Shown here piece after piece: positions 14,441-25,949 of a stretch of DNA of 64,000 nucleotides. Both the position numbers and the translations under genes were made by a program. The first letter of the stretch is position 1; each line of letters opens with the position of its first letter. The DNA lies in NCBI GenBank assembly GCA_022113835.1, contig JAILWY010000026.1:7901001-7965000 (forward strand), written 5' to 3'. The notes beneath the pieces were generated by a model. The model was not told where the DNA came from, did no database searches, and saw nothing but the letters and a program-made list of their open reading frames with translations. The stretch is from Atopsyche davidsoni (lineage: Eukaryota; Arthropoda; Insecta; Trichoptera; Hydrobiosidae).

Positions 14441-15009
14441 TATTGAATCTGCAGGCATTTAAAGAATTTCACCAAATATATCGAAGCAGAATTTGGATAC
14501 TCATAAATAATTCCACATAATCTACATAATAGACACTTAATTTGCATTCGCTTGTTGATCGGAGAGGGTGTCACTGCAAACACCAATCGGCGAAAAAAGC
14601 GAGTGACCCACACGAAAACACATTTTATGATAGAAAAATTACAGAATTCAGAAGACCTCCCCGCCCCAACGCACTTATTCACAGTCTCGTTTGGAAACAT
14701 GTTCGAAAGTCGTCTCCGGGAATGCTTTTTGCCTGTTCTGTCATGTCGCCTCTTTATGTAACCCACGTCCATAAAATGGATTCCTTTTAAGAAAGTTTTT
14801 AGTTTTAGAGAGGAACGGAATGCCCGCGACTCGGCGCCAGTGATAACGTTGTTCGGAACTTCCGCCTGTTTTCTCTGTTTATGAATATCAACGGAGGCTG
14901 CGATTCCTGGTATGTGTTTTTTTATTAGTTTGTTAGAATTTACGAACGTATCCTTTTGACCGTTCGAACAATTTAAAAAACAATAGTTATCTATTATATT
15001 TATATTCAA
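14440..15009 (-). CDS. Longest open frame of the window (189 codons), unrecognised
   Basis: Reads 189 codons from ATG at 15009 to the stop at 14440. The predicted peptide is basic and rich in Cys, Lys, Arg and Phe, with no signal peptide, clear membrane segment or domain I can name. An open frame this long is uncommon in such AT-rich DNA, yet the amino-acid mix resembles translated noncoding sequence, and overlapping plus-strand frames (14542-14790 and 14552-14761) are also open. It may be a chance open frame in conserved noncoding DNA. There is no evidence of expression. Confidence 0.15.
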   Translation of the reverse strand: MNINIIDNYCFLNCSNGQKDTFVNSNKLIKKHIPGIAASVDIHKQRKQAEVPNNVITGAESRAFRSSLKLKTFLKGIHFMDVGYIKRRHDRTGKKHSRRRLSNMFPNETVNKCVGAGRSSEFCNFSIIKCVFVWVTRFFRRLVFAVTPSPINKRMQIKCLLCRLCGIIYEYPNSASIYLVKFFKCLQIQ

Positions 15010-15159
15010 ATACCATACTCACACTGTATATAAAAATAATAACTAAATTGTCTACTATTAAATAAACGACCAATTTCGTATAAAATGTGATGTATTTTGG
15101 TACAGGAAATATTTTTTATTGGCTAATTTTTTTTTCTCTGCGAAGGTTTGAGAGTTCAG

Positions 15160-15579
15160 AAGTCTCGGGCGCCCACGGAGAGCCTCGCGAGCAAATTCAA
15201 TCTGAAGAGTTTCGAGCGCAGAAGAATGAAGACTCGAGCAAACGTACGAGCGAGTCAACAAAACCGGTGAACTGAACGAATAAATAATTAATGTTTTGAT
15301 TGTGTACGCAACAAGCAGGTAAACAGAGACCTCTGAGCTGCAGGCGGGCGGTAGTCGTTGTCGAAAACTGACACACGTCAAGTCAGTAAACAAACTTTGT
15401 ACTGATCGGCGATTCGTCTAGCAGATATGTCTTAGTTTGAGTTAGTTTAGTTTGTTGATTTGGATAAACGTGAATAATAATCAAAACAGAAATTGTAGTT
15501 TGACTTCGATATAATCGCAAGGATATCTGAATAATCGCGGTTTCTTGCAAAGTTTAATTTAGATCAACACCAGCGCAAG
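15160..15579 (+). promoter_or_regulatory. Promoter-like GC-rich segment with exon-like end
   Basis: A CpG-rich segment (about 15160-15360) passes into a TCAGT-containing stretch near 15381, similar to an arthropod initiator, and then ~200 nt without long ORFs ending at a strong donor, GCAAG|GTAAGC (GT at 15580). This has the layout of a noncoding first exon. The overlapping open frames on both strands (plus 15087-15275, minus 15058-15393) look like shadows. The transcription start and strand are inferred. Confidence 0.25.
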
Positions 15580-15599
15580 GTAAGCATTACCTCAATAAA

Positions 15600-18500
15600 A
15601 GCAGTCAAATATCATAAAACTTTCATATTTTGGTGTTACAGTTCTAAGAACAAATAAGTGTAAGCGTAAAAAAGGCGTATTTGAGACGCTTCTTAAAAAT
15701 TATATTCGATTGAAAGAATTTATCGCTACTTTAAAAAGTAGAATGAAAATTACTGTTATCATAAAAACTAGATCAGTATTCCATGGATGAATACAGTAAA
15801 TATTTAACATGCTTATAAAAAAATATGGAAAAGGTTAAGTAGTAAAAGTCCACAAAGGGGAAAAATCTCGACGAGCGAATGATAAAAAAAAATTCTTCAG
15901 AACGAACCCAACGTTTTAGCGTTTTGGAACGCGAGAAGAGGCTGAAACACCGTTTATCCAAATCAATAGGAATAGCATCTACAAAGGGGTTGCCAAAGGG
16001 CCTTCAAATGCCATCGAGCAGGTGCGGCAGGTGTCTGGGATGGGCGAGCCCGGGGCGCTCGAGGGGGCGATCCGACCCGCTCCCTCGCCGCAGGGGTGAA
16101 GTTAAAATTGAATAATTATATGTCTCAAATTGTGTTGCTCCTGGAATATAAGTTGAGGCATAGGTGAAACAAACAAATAATGCGGTTTAAAATGGCACCT
16201 AGCATTGGTTGTAAATGTCAAATATCGTACACCCGATCATAAGATGGTTAACCGACGTATAAGCATCGAAATAATTGAATTTGTAGATACTTGTTCATAA
16301 AATTACGATTTGTCCTTTTCAGTTTTTAAATGCTTAGTTGGTTAAACAGAGCAATCGAATCAATGGCAATTTAAGATAAGTAATTAGTTTTTTTTTCTTA
16401 CGTAATGCCAGTTTTTCTAAATAATAAAACAATTGTTTTTGTTTCATTATATTACTTATCCTCTTAAGTTTAACTTTACAATAATATTCATTCATATTTA
16501 ATTTTTTTATCTTCGTACGTCCCAAAGTTAGAACAATTTCATAAATTTCAAACAAAATCATACTATTACTTCAAAAAAATACTTTATAAATGTCTAATGT
16601 GAACCCTGCAAAACCTCACTCAGTACAGCGTACAAATTAACCTGTATGAAAGATGAATTTCTCTTTGAAATCGAAACGTGGTGAGAAAAAACCGAAACAC
16701 GATTCATTTTGTCATTAATAAGACAATATTTTTACAGTACAAAATACACTTACATGATAAAGGATTCAATTGTACGAATAGAGTGCGGTTATCCGTAAAC
16801 ATCCTTTCAAATTTGAACAATGGACAGATAGTTTTATTTTCTCTTACAAATCGATCGAAACAACAAAGTCAATTTACTCACAATAACCCGCCCGGACGTA
16901 AGCGCGCATCGCTCGAGAACATTTTTATAATATCCGAATCCAATTTGGGAAACAAACCGGAGGAAGTGAGGCTTCGCCCGCGGGGGCAGCCGTCTGGAGA
17001 GGGCGGCCCGGGGGCACGCGGTCATTATGCACAGCTCGACTGCCGAGCTTGTTACAAGTTTGCGACGGGAGCTCCGTGCCTCTGACTGGCGGCGCTTACG
17101 CGAAGGGCAGATATATGAGATACTAATGAAAGGTAGATTTACCTAGATAGAAATTTAATAGAAAAAAACTTGATGCTTCTTGCTCATAGGGCAGAAAGCG
17201 TATTCCAATATGTGTCATGTCTGCAAGAAGAATCAGACAAATTAATGAATTCACTTGGTGCGGTTTTTTATGCATTTCCCAGTCGCATGCGCTTGGGTCT
17301 CGTGAAGATCTCAAACGTAAACTAATATACAATGCTCACGTACCCCTCTATAATCTCGGTACAACTGCATTCTTTTGTATGTCTGATTATACATAATTAA
17401 AAAGAATTACAATTTATTCTGGAAAAAAGTTTTAGTACTGTTTTCGTAAACAAAACATAACAAACCGGTTAATTAAATACTATTGAAGTTTCGGTATAAC
17501 TTTTCTTATTCGATTATTCGTGGAATACGAGAATCAGGGACACTTTGATAATCGATGTATTCATAAATATTATCATCATGATACACGTTTGCTACCGAAA
17601 ATTAAACATTAGCATGTATAAATTTAGGATTAGCAACAAAGCATAATCAAAATATTTCTATGTTATGTTAATAGTTTAATTATATTGCGATATTTTTATA
17701 AACGAATTAAACTGTTAAGTGATTAAAAAAAACACTGTTTTTTTATATTTCATTTGGAAAAGGAATAAACGTTTATAATCAGTTAGTCTAAACACTAAAT
17801 AAAATCACTATTTTGAAGTAGTGTACCTTTTTCAGAAAATCGAAGGTCTACCTGAGAGAGAAACAAGGGATCGAAAGGGACAATGTTGCGATTGTTAAAC
17901 ATTGTTCTGTCAATCTGTCAACCTGCCAGTCTGCCAGTTTCCACAACAAATTGGTGATCAGAAAACGTAGGGTTTAAAAACATCTATCCCTAAATAAAAA
18001 TATTATAAACAATGGGCTTTAAGCTATATTAATTAATATAACTAAATGTGTATGCTACTCAGTGTATAATACATCCACTCATATGATAGATCAGCAGGAT
18101 GCTAGACTTGTATTTAATAACATCAAAGGTAGCGGAATAATATACCCAAGACAACAGAAAAGCGCTATGAATAGAGTTTCTGAATTCCGTAGAAGCTACG
18201 AGAAGGTTGAATATTGTATGGAGCTGCGAAGACCTGCGAGAGATTAACGAAGGGCACATAATTACAGGGGACTAGAGCGCACATTATGAACGCACGAGGT
18301 TTACGGCTTACACGAGGTCTGCTTAAAAGACTCGTGTTTGTGCCGTCAAGTTTTCAACACTTACAGAAACATTTATTTAAATATTAATTTAGAATAATTA
18401 TTTTAATACATCTAATGCATGTTGACTCACTTATTTTATATTTTTAAGTATGTTTACTCGTTCTCTCATACAACTGTGTCTCATCCATGTCATATTAACA

Positions 18501-20580
18501 TACTTGTGAAATGAAAAATGCTTCAACTGCGTCTTGTCGCTTATTGGTTTTTTTTTCAGTGTAGATTTGCAAATAAATAGGTGGTACGTAAACTTATTTT
18601 TAACAAAATATTACGAGAAAAGACTATATTGAAAGACTTTTCAAATGTATTTAAAATCTATATAACACAATAGAATTTACACCTGTCATCAAATTTATAC
18701 ATGGTTTTTTTGTAGACATTGTAGAATGGATTTGTACATTTATTTTAACAAAATCCTGTCGTTTAATATACATTTTAGTTATAAATGTTGTTTACTTCGC
18801 AATTATTTGCTGTACACCGGAAATTCATACAATTATAACTCCTCGTGAAACTAAGGGATGAGGTATGACGAAATCGCCTTTCTCGTTCAACTATGTAATA
18901 ATCCGTGTAATTATAAGGAAATATGTAATTATAACTAATCATCGGTAAATGCGTTATTGTAAAACAAAGGGGAAATAGATAAGCTGTTAATAGATAAACT
19001 GATATACTTTGTGTAGATATCAAAAATAATTCTTTGTTATATGACAAAAATAATAAATTAATAAAAAATAATATTCCGATAGATGTTTATAAAATAAACG
19101 TGTATTAGTACAAAAAAATGGAACAAAAAAAAGATGTAATTTATTATCATTGGTTAGTGTCATTCTACCTAAATGAGTGAAGTGATCAGAGTGAGGTATA
19201 ACGCAATGGAATGTAATCACATTGTTTGGATAACTAAAGACCTACGAGTATTCACATATCATAAGTCAGAAATAAAAAAGAAAACACTAGAGTGCGGTTC
19301 AGTGTAGCTGAGATTGGATACATAAGCCAGGATTTTCTTATTACTAACCTGACGCCGGGGCTAGCCAAAGATTCGCAAAAATACAAAAAAAAAAGAAAAA
19401 TACAAGACCAAAAAAGATAATAAGTTAGATAATACTATATAGTATAACTGGATATTATTGATAAAGCGTATTTTTCGTTAGCACTCTTAATAATCGATAA
19501 TGTTTTGTTTTTAAAAAAAGCAACCGTATTATATTCGTGGTCAACGTGAGCAAATATAAAAGCATATTTGCAAGATTCGAAAAAAGCGACAGTTGTAATA
19601 ATTTTACTGTTTATGTTATAAATACTCCCAAAAACATAAAAAATTCTACCAAGTATATTTGTTATCATTTACACAAAAATTACTACTAACGTCCTTCTTT
19701 ATTTCTCTTTAATGAAGTCAAGTTTTTATGTTTACAAAATATTAAAATACCTCAATATAACTCCACCTCAACATGACGTGTTAACCCATTCCACTGAGCC
19801 CAGCTGCACCCAGACATATTAAATTTAATAGTTAAATCCAGAGTTACAGAATACCACAAACTTTAAACTTCATCGTTTTTCTTTTACCCGAGTTGGACTT
19901 CTCTGAATATTGACAGGAAATTTCATTAAATGTTAGACTGCAGAGTTTGCAAGGTATTTCATTTCTGCCACGTGAATCTTCGGACTAGCAAGCCCTTAAC
20001 TGATATTTTTATTATTTAACACTTACAACAGAGTTTTAAAGAAAGTCAAGAATTTCATGTCTCAAAGTTAACTTCCTTATGATATACACTTTTTCAAAGA
20101 ACTATTTACGGGCGATCACTTTAGTAATTTTAGTGTACTTTTAGTAATATTTTCATAATAATATAAAGACATCGAACTGGTGGCCCTTAATTATTTTGAA
20201 TGTATTAAATACAATTCGGTTGCTTTTAAAAATTATATTGAAGGTAAATACAAAAATAGAGTTAAAATCACATAGATTTTATCTCAAAAACTTGACTTGC
20301 GAAACCGAATAAGAGTCAATTTATAATATAAAGTACACCAATTTTTTTTAATTATTGTAAATTATTGACTTGCATAAAGTTTAAAAATTTAAAGCTTTAC
20401 AGTGAGAGATGCCTGGAATTATTTTTTCGCAATCGAGCTGAATTTTAATATCCCGAAAAACTTAAATATGTTTTGCGGTGATAAAATCAAATTGTGAAAA
20501 AAATACGTTTTATTTTTATTTGTATATAGTTAAAAATATACTGGAGTTTTACACGTATACGAAAAATGTCATGATTATCA
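15600..20580. other. Noncoding DNA with two small GC-rich islands
   Basis: GC-rich patches occur at about 16000-16110 and 16880-17100. The 135-codon plus frame at 16678-17085 crosses from AT-rich to GC-rich DNA with a sharp change of amino-acid character, which argues against a real gene. The rest is AT-rich without recognisable features. Confidence 0.5.
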
Positions 20581-20591
20581 ATACACTAAGA

Positions 20592-20678
20592 CAGTGGTCG
20601 GCAAAGTGCGTCTCTTTGACCCCTTAAGTGCGACTCTGGCACAAATATCGCCGGGTAATGTTAAATAACACTTTATTT

Positions 20679-20738
<60 letters not shown>

Positions 20739-21057
20739 TTTATTAAACTTTCTGTCTTAAAATTCTTTTTTATATTACAGTAGCCTTAAGTTTTTATATT
20801 ACACTTTATATTTCTTATATTTTTATGTATCTTTTCAAAATTGTATTATATAAACTTTAAAGTCATAGTGGCGTTATTTTGATAATAAATAAAGAAATCA
20901 AGTTTTCTTCGGTTTACCCGTAATTTAATGAAGTGTTAAATTATAATAGAGGTTTGTTAAATCAATTTTAGGATTTAACAGATTTGGCTCTCAAATTTAT
21001 TTTTAACGTTGTAATGTACATATTTGGCTCTTTGGTTAATAAGTTTGCCGACCCCTG
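20592..21057. mobile_element. Short hAT-type MITE with 8-bp TSD
   Basis: Terminal inverted repeats CAGTGGTCGGCAAAGT (left) and CAGGGGTCGGCAAACT (right end reverse-complemented) match at 14 of 16 positions. They are flanked by near-identical 8-bp duplications, CACTAAGA (20584-20591) and CACTAAAA (21058-21065). The subterminal TTTGGCTCTTTGGTTAATAA is typical of hAT ends. At 466 bp with no long ORF it cannot encode a transposase. A (TA)n(TG)n microsatellite at 20682-20738 has expanded inside it. Confidence 0.85.
20682..20738 (+). repeat. (TA)n(TG)n microsatellite
   Basis: About 41 bp of TA dinucleotides followed by about 16 bp of TG, inside the short hAT element. Confidence 0.95.
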
Positions 21058-21065
21058 CACTAAAA

Positions 21066-23340
21066 GGTAACCTCTTTTCACTTTTATTTATAGACATGTT
21101 AATATAAATAGTATAAAATTGGGCTTCATGTAAAATATCGCGCTAGGAGCAGTATTTGTTATTTGAAATTTATATGATATCCTTTTCCTTCCTGTTTTTA
21201 TAGGAATATTAGAAAGGACTGTATAAAACTAGGATTTCGTCTCCGTGTGAAGAGTGTGGAGCAGCGCTCTTGAGCGGAATCCGCGAGTGTGTTTTTGCTG
21301 TCCGAAGAAACCGATCGTGACCGTGTAAGATTGCGCACAAAAAACCTAACCTGGCGACTTGCACTTTTCTACGAGAAGTTACTCAACATGACCGCAATAC
21401 ACTCCTCCACCGCAATGTCACTCGATCTTTATTAACTGAGACTATTAAATAATTATAAGAATGCGCCTGCTTGCAGTTCGCTGGTGCAGTTGAATGCGCT
21501 TGATTGTTATATTCATTGCTTGCATTGATAAACATTTTACACAACTCATTCAAGTAAAAAGGAAATCACGAGCGAATATCACGAGACCGATGTTTTTAGT
21601 CATGTTTGTACGGAAATTCATAATACCGACACAACTCGTGTGCAGGTGGTTTAATGAGAACAATAAATTTTACTTTCATCGGAGTGATCGGATAGATATT
21701 TAAAATTTAAAAAACATCATAAATGAAGGCGTTTTATGTCTATAAAAATAAAATTGATCGCATAAAATAACGATAGCAAGTGCCTGGCCATTAAAAATTA
21801 GTACATTGTTTAATTAGGTCCACATTTAATATTAACGATAAATTAACACAAGTTCGTATTTCATGCATAAACAAGCACGTGCTTCTTATTCTCAAAAATG
21901 ATTGTTACTTGAATTTAAAAAAAAATTCTACTTAGCAACGACGATTCGGTCGTGTGAAGGTCCCTTGATTGACGTGAAATCTGCACATTTGCGACACAAC
22001 TAATGACCAATGTTTTCGACAGCAAATTTTAAACAATGAGCCATGAAAATGAACACAACGAATGAATTATAACAAGTTATTTTATATAGCGGTTCAAAAT
22101 ACGTGGTGTCTCTCGAGAAGAAAATCCAAATATTATCTTTGAACCACAATGGCTTATTTTATAATATATTTAAGTGTTTTTAACGGAAAAAATTCTCAAT
22201 TATTTAAAAATTATAGGTAAGTAAAAACACTGATCACAGTGTTGAAACTAAAAAAAACTAAAAATATATTAAAAAAAAAAAAAAACAATAAATCAAATTG
22301 GTCTAAATGTCTATAAGATAATAATTGTTGTCCTGTTTCTGGGGAATAGATTGTAAGTTTAAAACATTGTCTGTATTTTAACAAACAAAGGTAACATCCA
22401 GAATCTACCACACCAAAAAAAGGCTCCGGTAGGACCGCTCAACCTTTTAAAATAAAATATATTTTTAAAGCACAGCGACCGCACAATCGGACCAAGAACG
22501 GAAAGGAAAACAATTAATTAAAATCAGAAATAAAAAAAACACATGCTACAACACAACAAAATGTGATAAACCTGAATAAACACCTGCTCCCCACCATGCT
22601 TTTGAAGAAAGCACTAATTTTTGTGGCCATTTTCTAACTTATTTAACATTTTAATACGCACTCATGTACCAAGATACCAACATAGTTTCCACTCATCAGA
22701 TTTTTAGCACACGCACGTCTGATTTCAAGGCAAGGTAAACACTCTTACACTAAAAACGTGCCAGAAGAGTTGTTGCGAAAGTGAAATATTCCAAAAGGAA
22801 CCGAAAAAAGCACACAAGGTTTAAAGAAACGATAAATTACACTCTTCGAAATGCCAGCTATTTTTTGTTGGATAAATCGCTTTAAACTATAGGTAAAAAT
22901 AAAGCCCAAGTCAACAGATTCGTAGAGTAAAATTAGACCTAATAGACAATGCGGTTGAGCCTGAATATTATATGCACATTCCGTTGAGAAGTGTTTGAAA
23001 CTGTAAGTAATATCGCAAATGCAACGAATTCATTGAAGCGGCAGACGCATACGAAACTAAAACGTAACTCATATGCACACCACATTTACTCAATATGTTG
23101 CTTCACATCTTCGAATGACCGCATTCTTTAGATTCTAGATGGTTTGATTCTACCCCACTGGGTCTGATATCATAACACAATTTAAAGCATAATATATCGG
23201 TAACAATAATTATAACTGCAGTAAATTGGAAAGATAAATGCCCCTGCAGACGCCTCAACACAACCGACGGATAAATTGTATCGTGTGCATTTGATTCGTC
23301 ATACGCATACTTTTGAAAGAAAGTTGACAGTATCACACGC
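21066..23340. other. AT-rich noncoding DNA
   Basis: A slightly GC-richer stretch at 21235-21330 ends in a weak donor-like CCGT|GTAAGA. Nothing else of note; the 69-codon frame at 21494-21703 is unrecognised and probably accidental. Confidence 0.5.
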
Positions 23341-23355
23341 ATTACAACTAATCGG

Positions 23356-23397
23356 TCGGTTGTCGGTTGTCGGTTGTCGGTTGTCGGTTGTCGGCTG
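23356..23397 (+). repeat. Heptamer tandem repeat (TCGGTTG)n
   Basis: Five perfect copies of the 7-bp unit TCGGTTG (23356-23390) are followed by a TCGGCTG variant (23391-23397). On the minus strand it translates to repeated QPTTDNR, which explains part of the open frames there. It lies at the upstream edge of the GC-rich island. Confidence 0.9.
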
Positions 23398-23637
23398 TGT
23401 TGCACCGCGTGAAGAGGCATTGGAGAAGCAGAAGTCGCAGCCACTCGACGCTCGCGGCCGGACGGTTGAGCACTCCGGCATCGCCTCCAGTGGCGTCGCC
23501 GGTGACAAATTGGATCCATTCAGCGCGACTGCGAGCGCCGGGCGGGACGAGAGCAACAAACACGCCGGCCTAACTCCTAACTGTGCCGGTTGTACTGCAG
23601 CCGGGAGCGTCCGGGCCGAGGCGAGCCGGCTGACGTC
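23398..23637 (+). promoter_or_regulatory. GC-rich island, possible promoter/5' UTR
   Basis: About 240 bp rich in G, C and CpG between AT-rich flanks. It starts just after a TCGGTTG heptamer array and ends at the candidate start codon at 23638 with its TGACGTCA motif. Several frames are open on both strands because stop codons are rare in GC-rich DNA, not because of any recognised protein. A promoter role is inferred from composition and the adjacent donor. Confidence 0.3.
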
Positions 23638-23656
23638 ATGGCTTTTTACATCGACT
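23638..23656 (+). CDS. Candidate tiny initial coding exon (MAFYID)
   Basis: An ATG at 23638 with G at +4 encodes MAFYID and then meets the donor GACT|GTAAGTGC (GT at 23657), giving a phase 1 intron. About 250 bp of GC-rich DNA lies directly upstream and could be the 5' UTR and promoter. A perfect CRE palindrome, TGACGTCA (23631-23638), overlaps the start codon. The overlapping 175-codon plus-strand frame and the 129-codon minus-strand frame read through the heptamer repeat and look like shadows. No downstream partner exon was identified, so this remains a splice-signal call. Confidence 0.3.
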
Positions 23657-23659
23657 GTA

Positions 23660-25904
23660 AGTGCTTCTAGAACGGCGTTTGCAGCCATTAGCGATTTACG
23701 ATCTCAACAAAACGTGTTTGAGGTATCGTCAATTGTAGAAGTGCATTTAAGTCGAAAAAATGCAGTCTTGAACTTAAATCCCACTCGTTCTGCTCGGGTG
23801 TAACTGTGGAATTTTATAAATAACATATTTATTTTTCGGAATATTAAACCTCTTTCAATATCCATCTACGAATAAGACTATCATTATCAATCTATGTTTT
23901 ATGTAAGTATTTATAAATTTTGTATACGGAGGGTTTTCGCAGAATTATAATTAATATACTTGACAGAATGTTTTGGCAAAACATTATTTTTGAAAAATTA
24001 AAAAAAAAAGAAATTTCAAAATTACGGAAACTTTCTACGATTTATCTTTTTTTCTTTGCTCGTTTATTAATTAAATATTAATGGACCTAAATATTCATAG
24101 GCTCCTTTCCAGCGGCATCTCCATCGATAACCTTCCATGTGGGAGAATTTTCAATCCAATTTGAGCCATCCCAGTCGGTAGACACAATCTATTCCGAAAT
24201 AATTGGATATTTGATCGACAAGCTGCGGACAAATAGTGGGCTAGTTCGCGCGGTGCACAGCAGGCTGCTTGCTGGTCGACGCTTCCAGTTCACAGCTCAA
24301 ACATCGCTGTAATTATAGCGGTGTCTAATAACATATCAAATGTATGAATACAGCAAAATGTTTATTACCACTAACAATCAAATTACCCACATAGACAGCC
24401 TTTTTTATACAACAAAACCCAAGGCATGCCATATTGTAATCACCAGGATGTACTAAACTTCGATGTACTATATAAATAATGCATGCGGTTAATATGTGAA
24501 CGGATAGAATGAACTGCTTCAGATCTCAGAATTTTAGATCAAGAGTATATTCCTTAGGTTTTAAAGTTTTGAATGATCCTCTCGTAAGTTTAAATAAAAT
24601 ATTATGAAAAACCAAAACCGATTTAGAGCGGAATATAATTAGCCGACAGACCAATCGGATTACAATATCAGAGGCGAGTCACCGAGCCGCGGAAGATCCG
24701 AAAACGCGAAACAAAAAAAATCTTGCGAAAAATTTCCTAATATAATTATCTATTCTCATATTCGGTGCCCTCGCCGCAAAGAGCCCGCATTATTAAACCT
24801 AAGGAGTTCTGCCTTTAAAGGTCTTTGTCAAAACAGCGGTCGGGTGATAAAACCTGCGGCCTCGCAATTAACGGGGAAATAATAAAGGATTACCTATCGA
24901 TAGGGCCGACGGGACTGCCCAACATGACCAAAGGAGCCGACTACGGATAAACAAAAACTGTTTTAGAATCAAAACAACAGGCCGCCTCAGGGGAGTTTCT
25001 TTAGTCAAAAAAATACAAAATTAATAAGCTTGATTGTAAATATTATATTTCGTCACGAATAAGAATATTCCCACAGTTTTTTTTATAAAATACTCTTCTT
25101 AATTTCATAGAAGTCGCAACTAAAAAAACATGTAATAAAAAAAATTGATTTGATCGCAGGAAACGTAGTTACAAATTACTATATACGCCGAAGTTGTCGA
25201 TGTTACATCAACATTTGAGTATAGAGGTCAGAAGTAAACTCCATAGGTATATTTTTTCATAGCTTGTATTTTATTTTTTATTGTTTGTTTTTTTAAGTAT
25301 TCATTATACTATGACTCGTCGTGAATTGATTTCAGATAAAAAGTTATCAAATTTATAAACTAGTTAAGAAAAACAAACGGCTAACATCGGTACTAAACTA
25401 AGTCACGAAGCGCCGCAATTACTTTCCAACAAGCGAGAGTACATTCCCCACTCGCGAAACGCAGAAAGGAATGAACTTTTGGAACACAACAATAATCTTG
25501 CAGGCGACCTTTACCGCGAAGTCTCGCAGTCCCACAACAATGTGCTCTACAAAGGTAAACCGACCGCCCCACGCGAGAGCGTAGGCGACTTCAAAGCGTG
25601 ACAGTCGAATCCGATAACGCGAACTCAACCCGACGTCAAAACAGACTCAGAACGATCAAACTGCGAGTAACCTTGGTGTCTGTTAAAAAATATATTTTGA
25701 TTTGATAGGGTATATTTCAAATATTTTTACAGCGAATCGAATTTGACTTAACGATTCGTTTTCGAATGAAATTATCTCGTTTTAGGGGACAATTTAGAAT
25801 AACCATGTTGTAATAAAAGATCGCAGAATCGAGGTTATATTTTACAGTTAATTCAGTAAGTGGCGTTGCGGCCCGCGCACAGCTCCCAGACTCCCGGCGC
25901 TCAC
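23660..25904. other. Noncoding DNA with a GC-richer segment at 25390-25660
   Basis: The segment 25390-25660 is evenly of intermediate GC content with scattered CpG, quite unlike its flanks, and may be a conserved regulatory element. The minus-strand 69-codon frame there is unrecognised. Stretches with homeodomain-like TAATTA and ATCGAT motifs occur near 24860-24910. Confidence 0.4.
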
Positions 25905-25937
25905 CTGCGTCGGGCTCCGGGCTCCGCGCTCGGCGCT
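25905..25937 (-). CDS. Candidate 33-nt in-frame microexon
   Basis: On the minus strand a TTTTGTAACAG acceptor at 25938-25948 is followed by 33 GC-rich nucleotides and then a strong donor, GCAG|GTGAGC (GT at 25904-25903). The length is a multiple of three. If joined in the phase left by the 54 kb exon, it would read ERRARSPEPDA plus a split codon with no stop. It sits in a small GC-rich patch (about 25860-25940) inside AT-rich DNA. Linkage to the 54 kb exon, 28 kb away, is pure inference. Alternatively the donor could end a longer noncoding first exon, or the patch could be a CpG-rich regulatory element. Confidence 0.25.
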
Positions 25938-25949
25938 CTGTTACAAAAT

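Noticed and set aside
16678..17085. 135-codon frame at a GC transition
   Set aside because: Amino-acid composition changes sharply where DNA composition changes, and the antisense strand is open too.
23276..23803. 175-codon plus-strand frame
   Set aside because: It starts in AT-rich DNA, runs through the heptamer repeat and over a likely splice donor, with no recognised domain and an equally open antisense frame.
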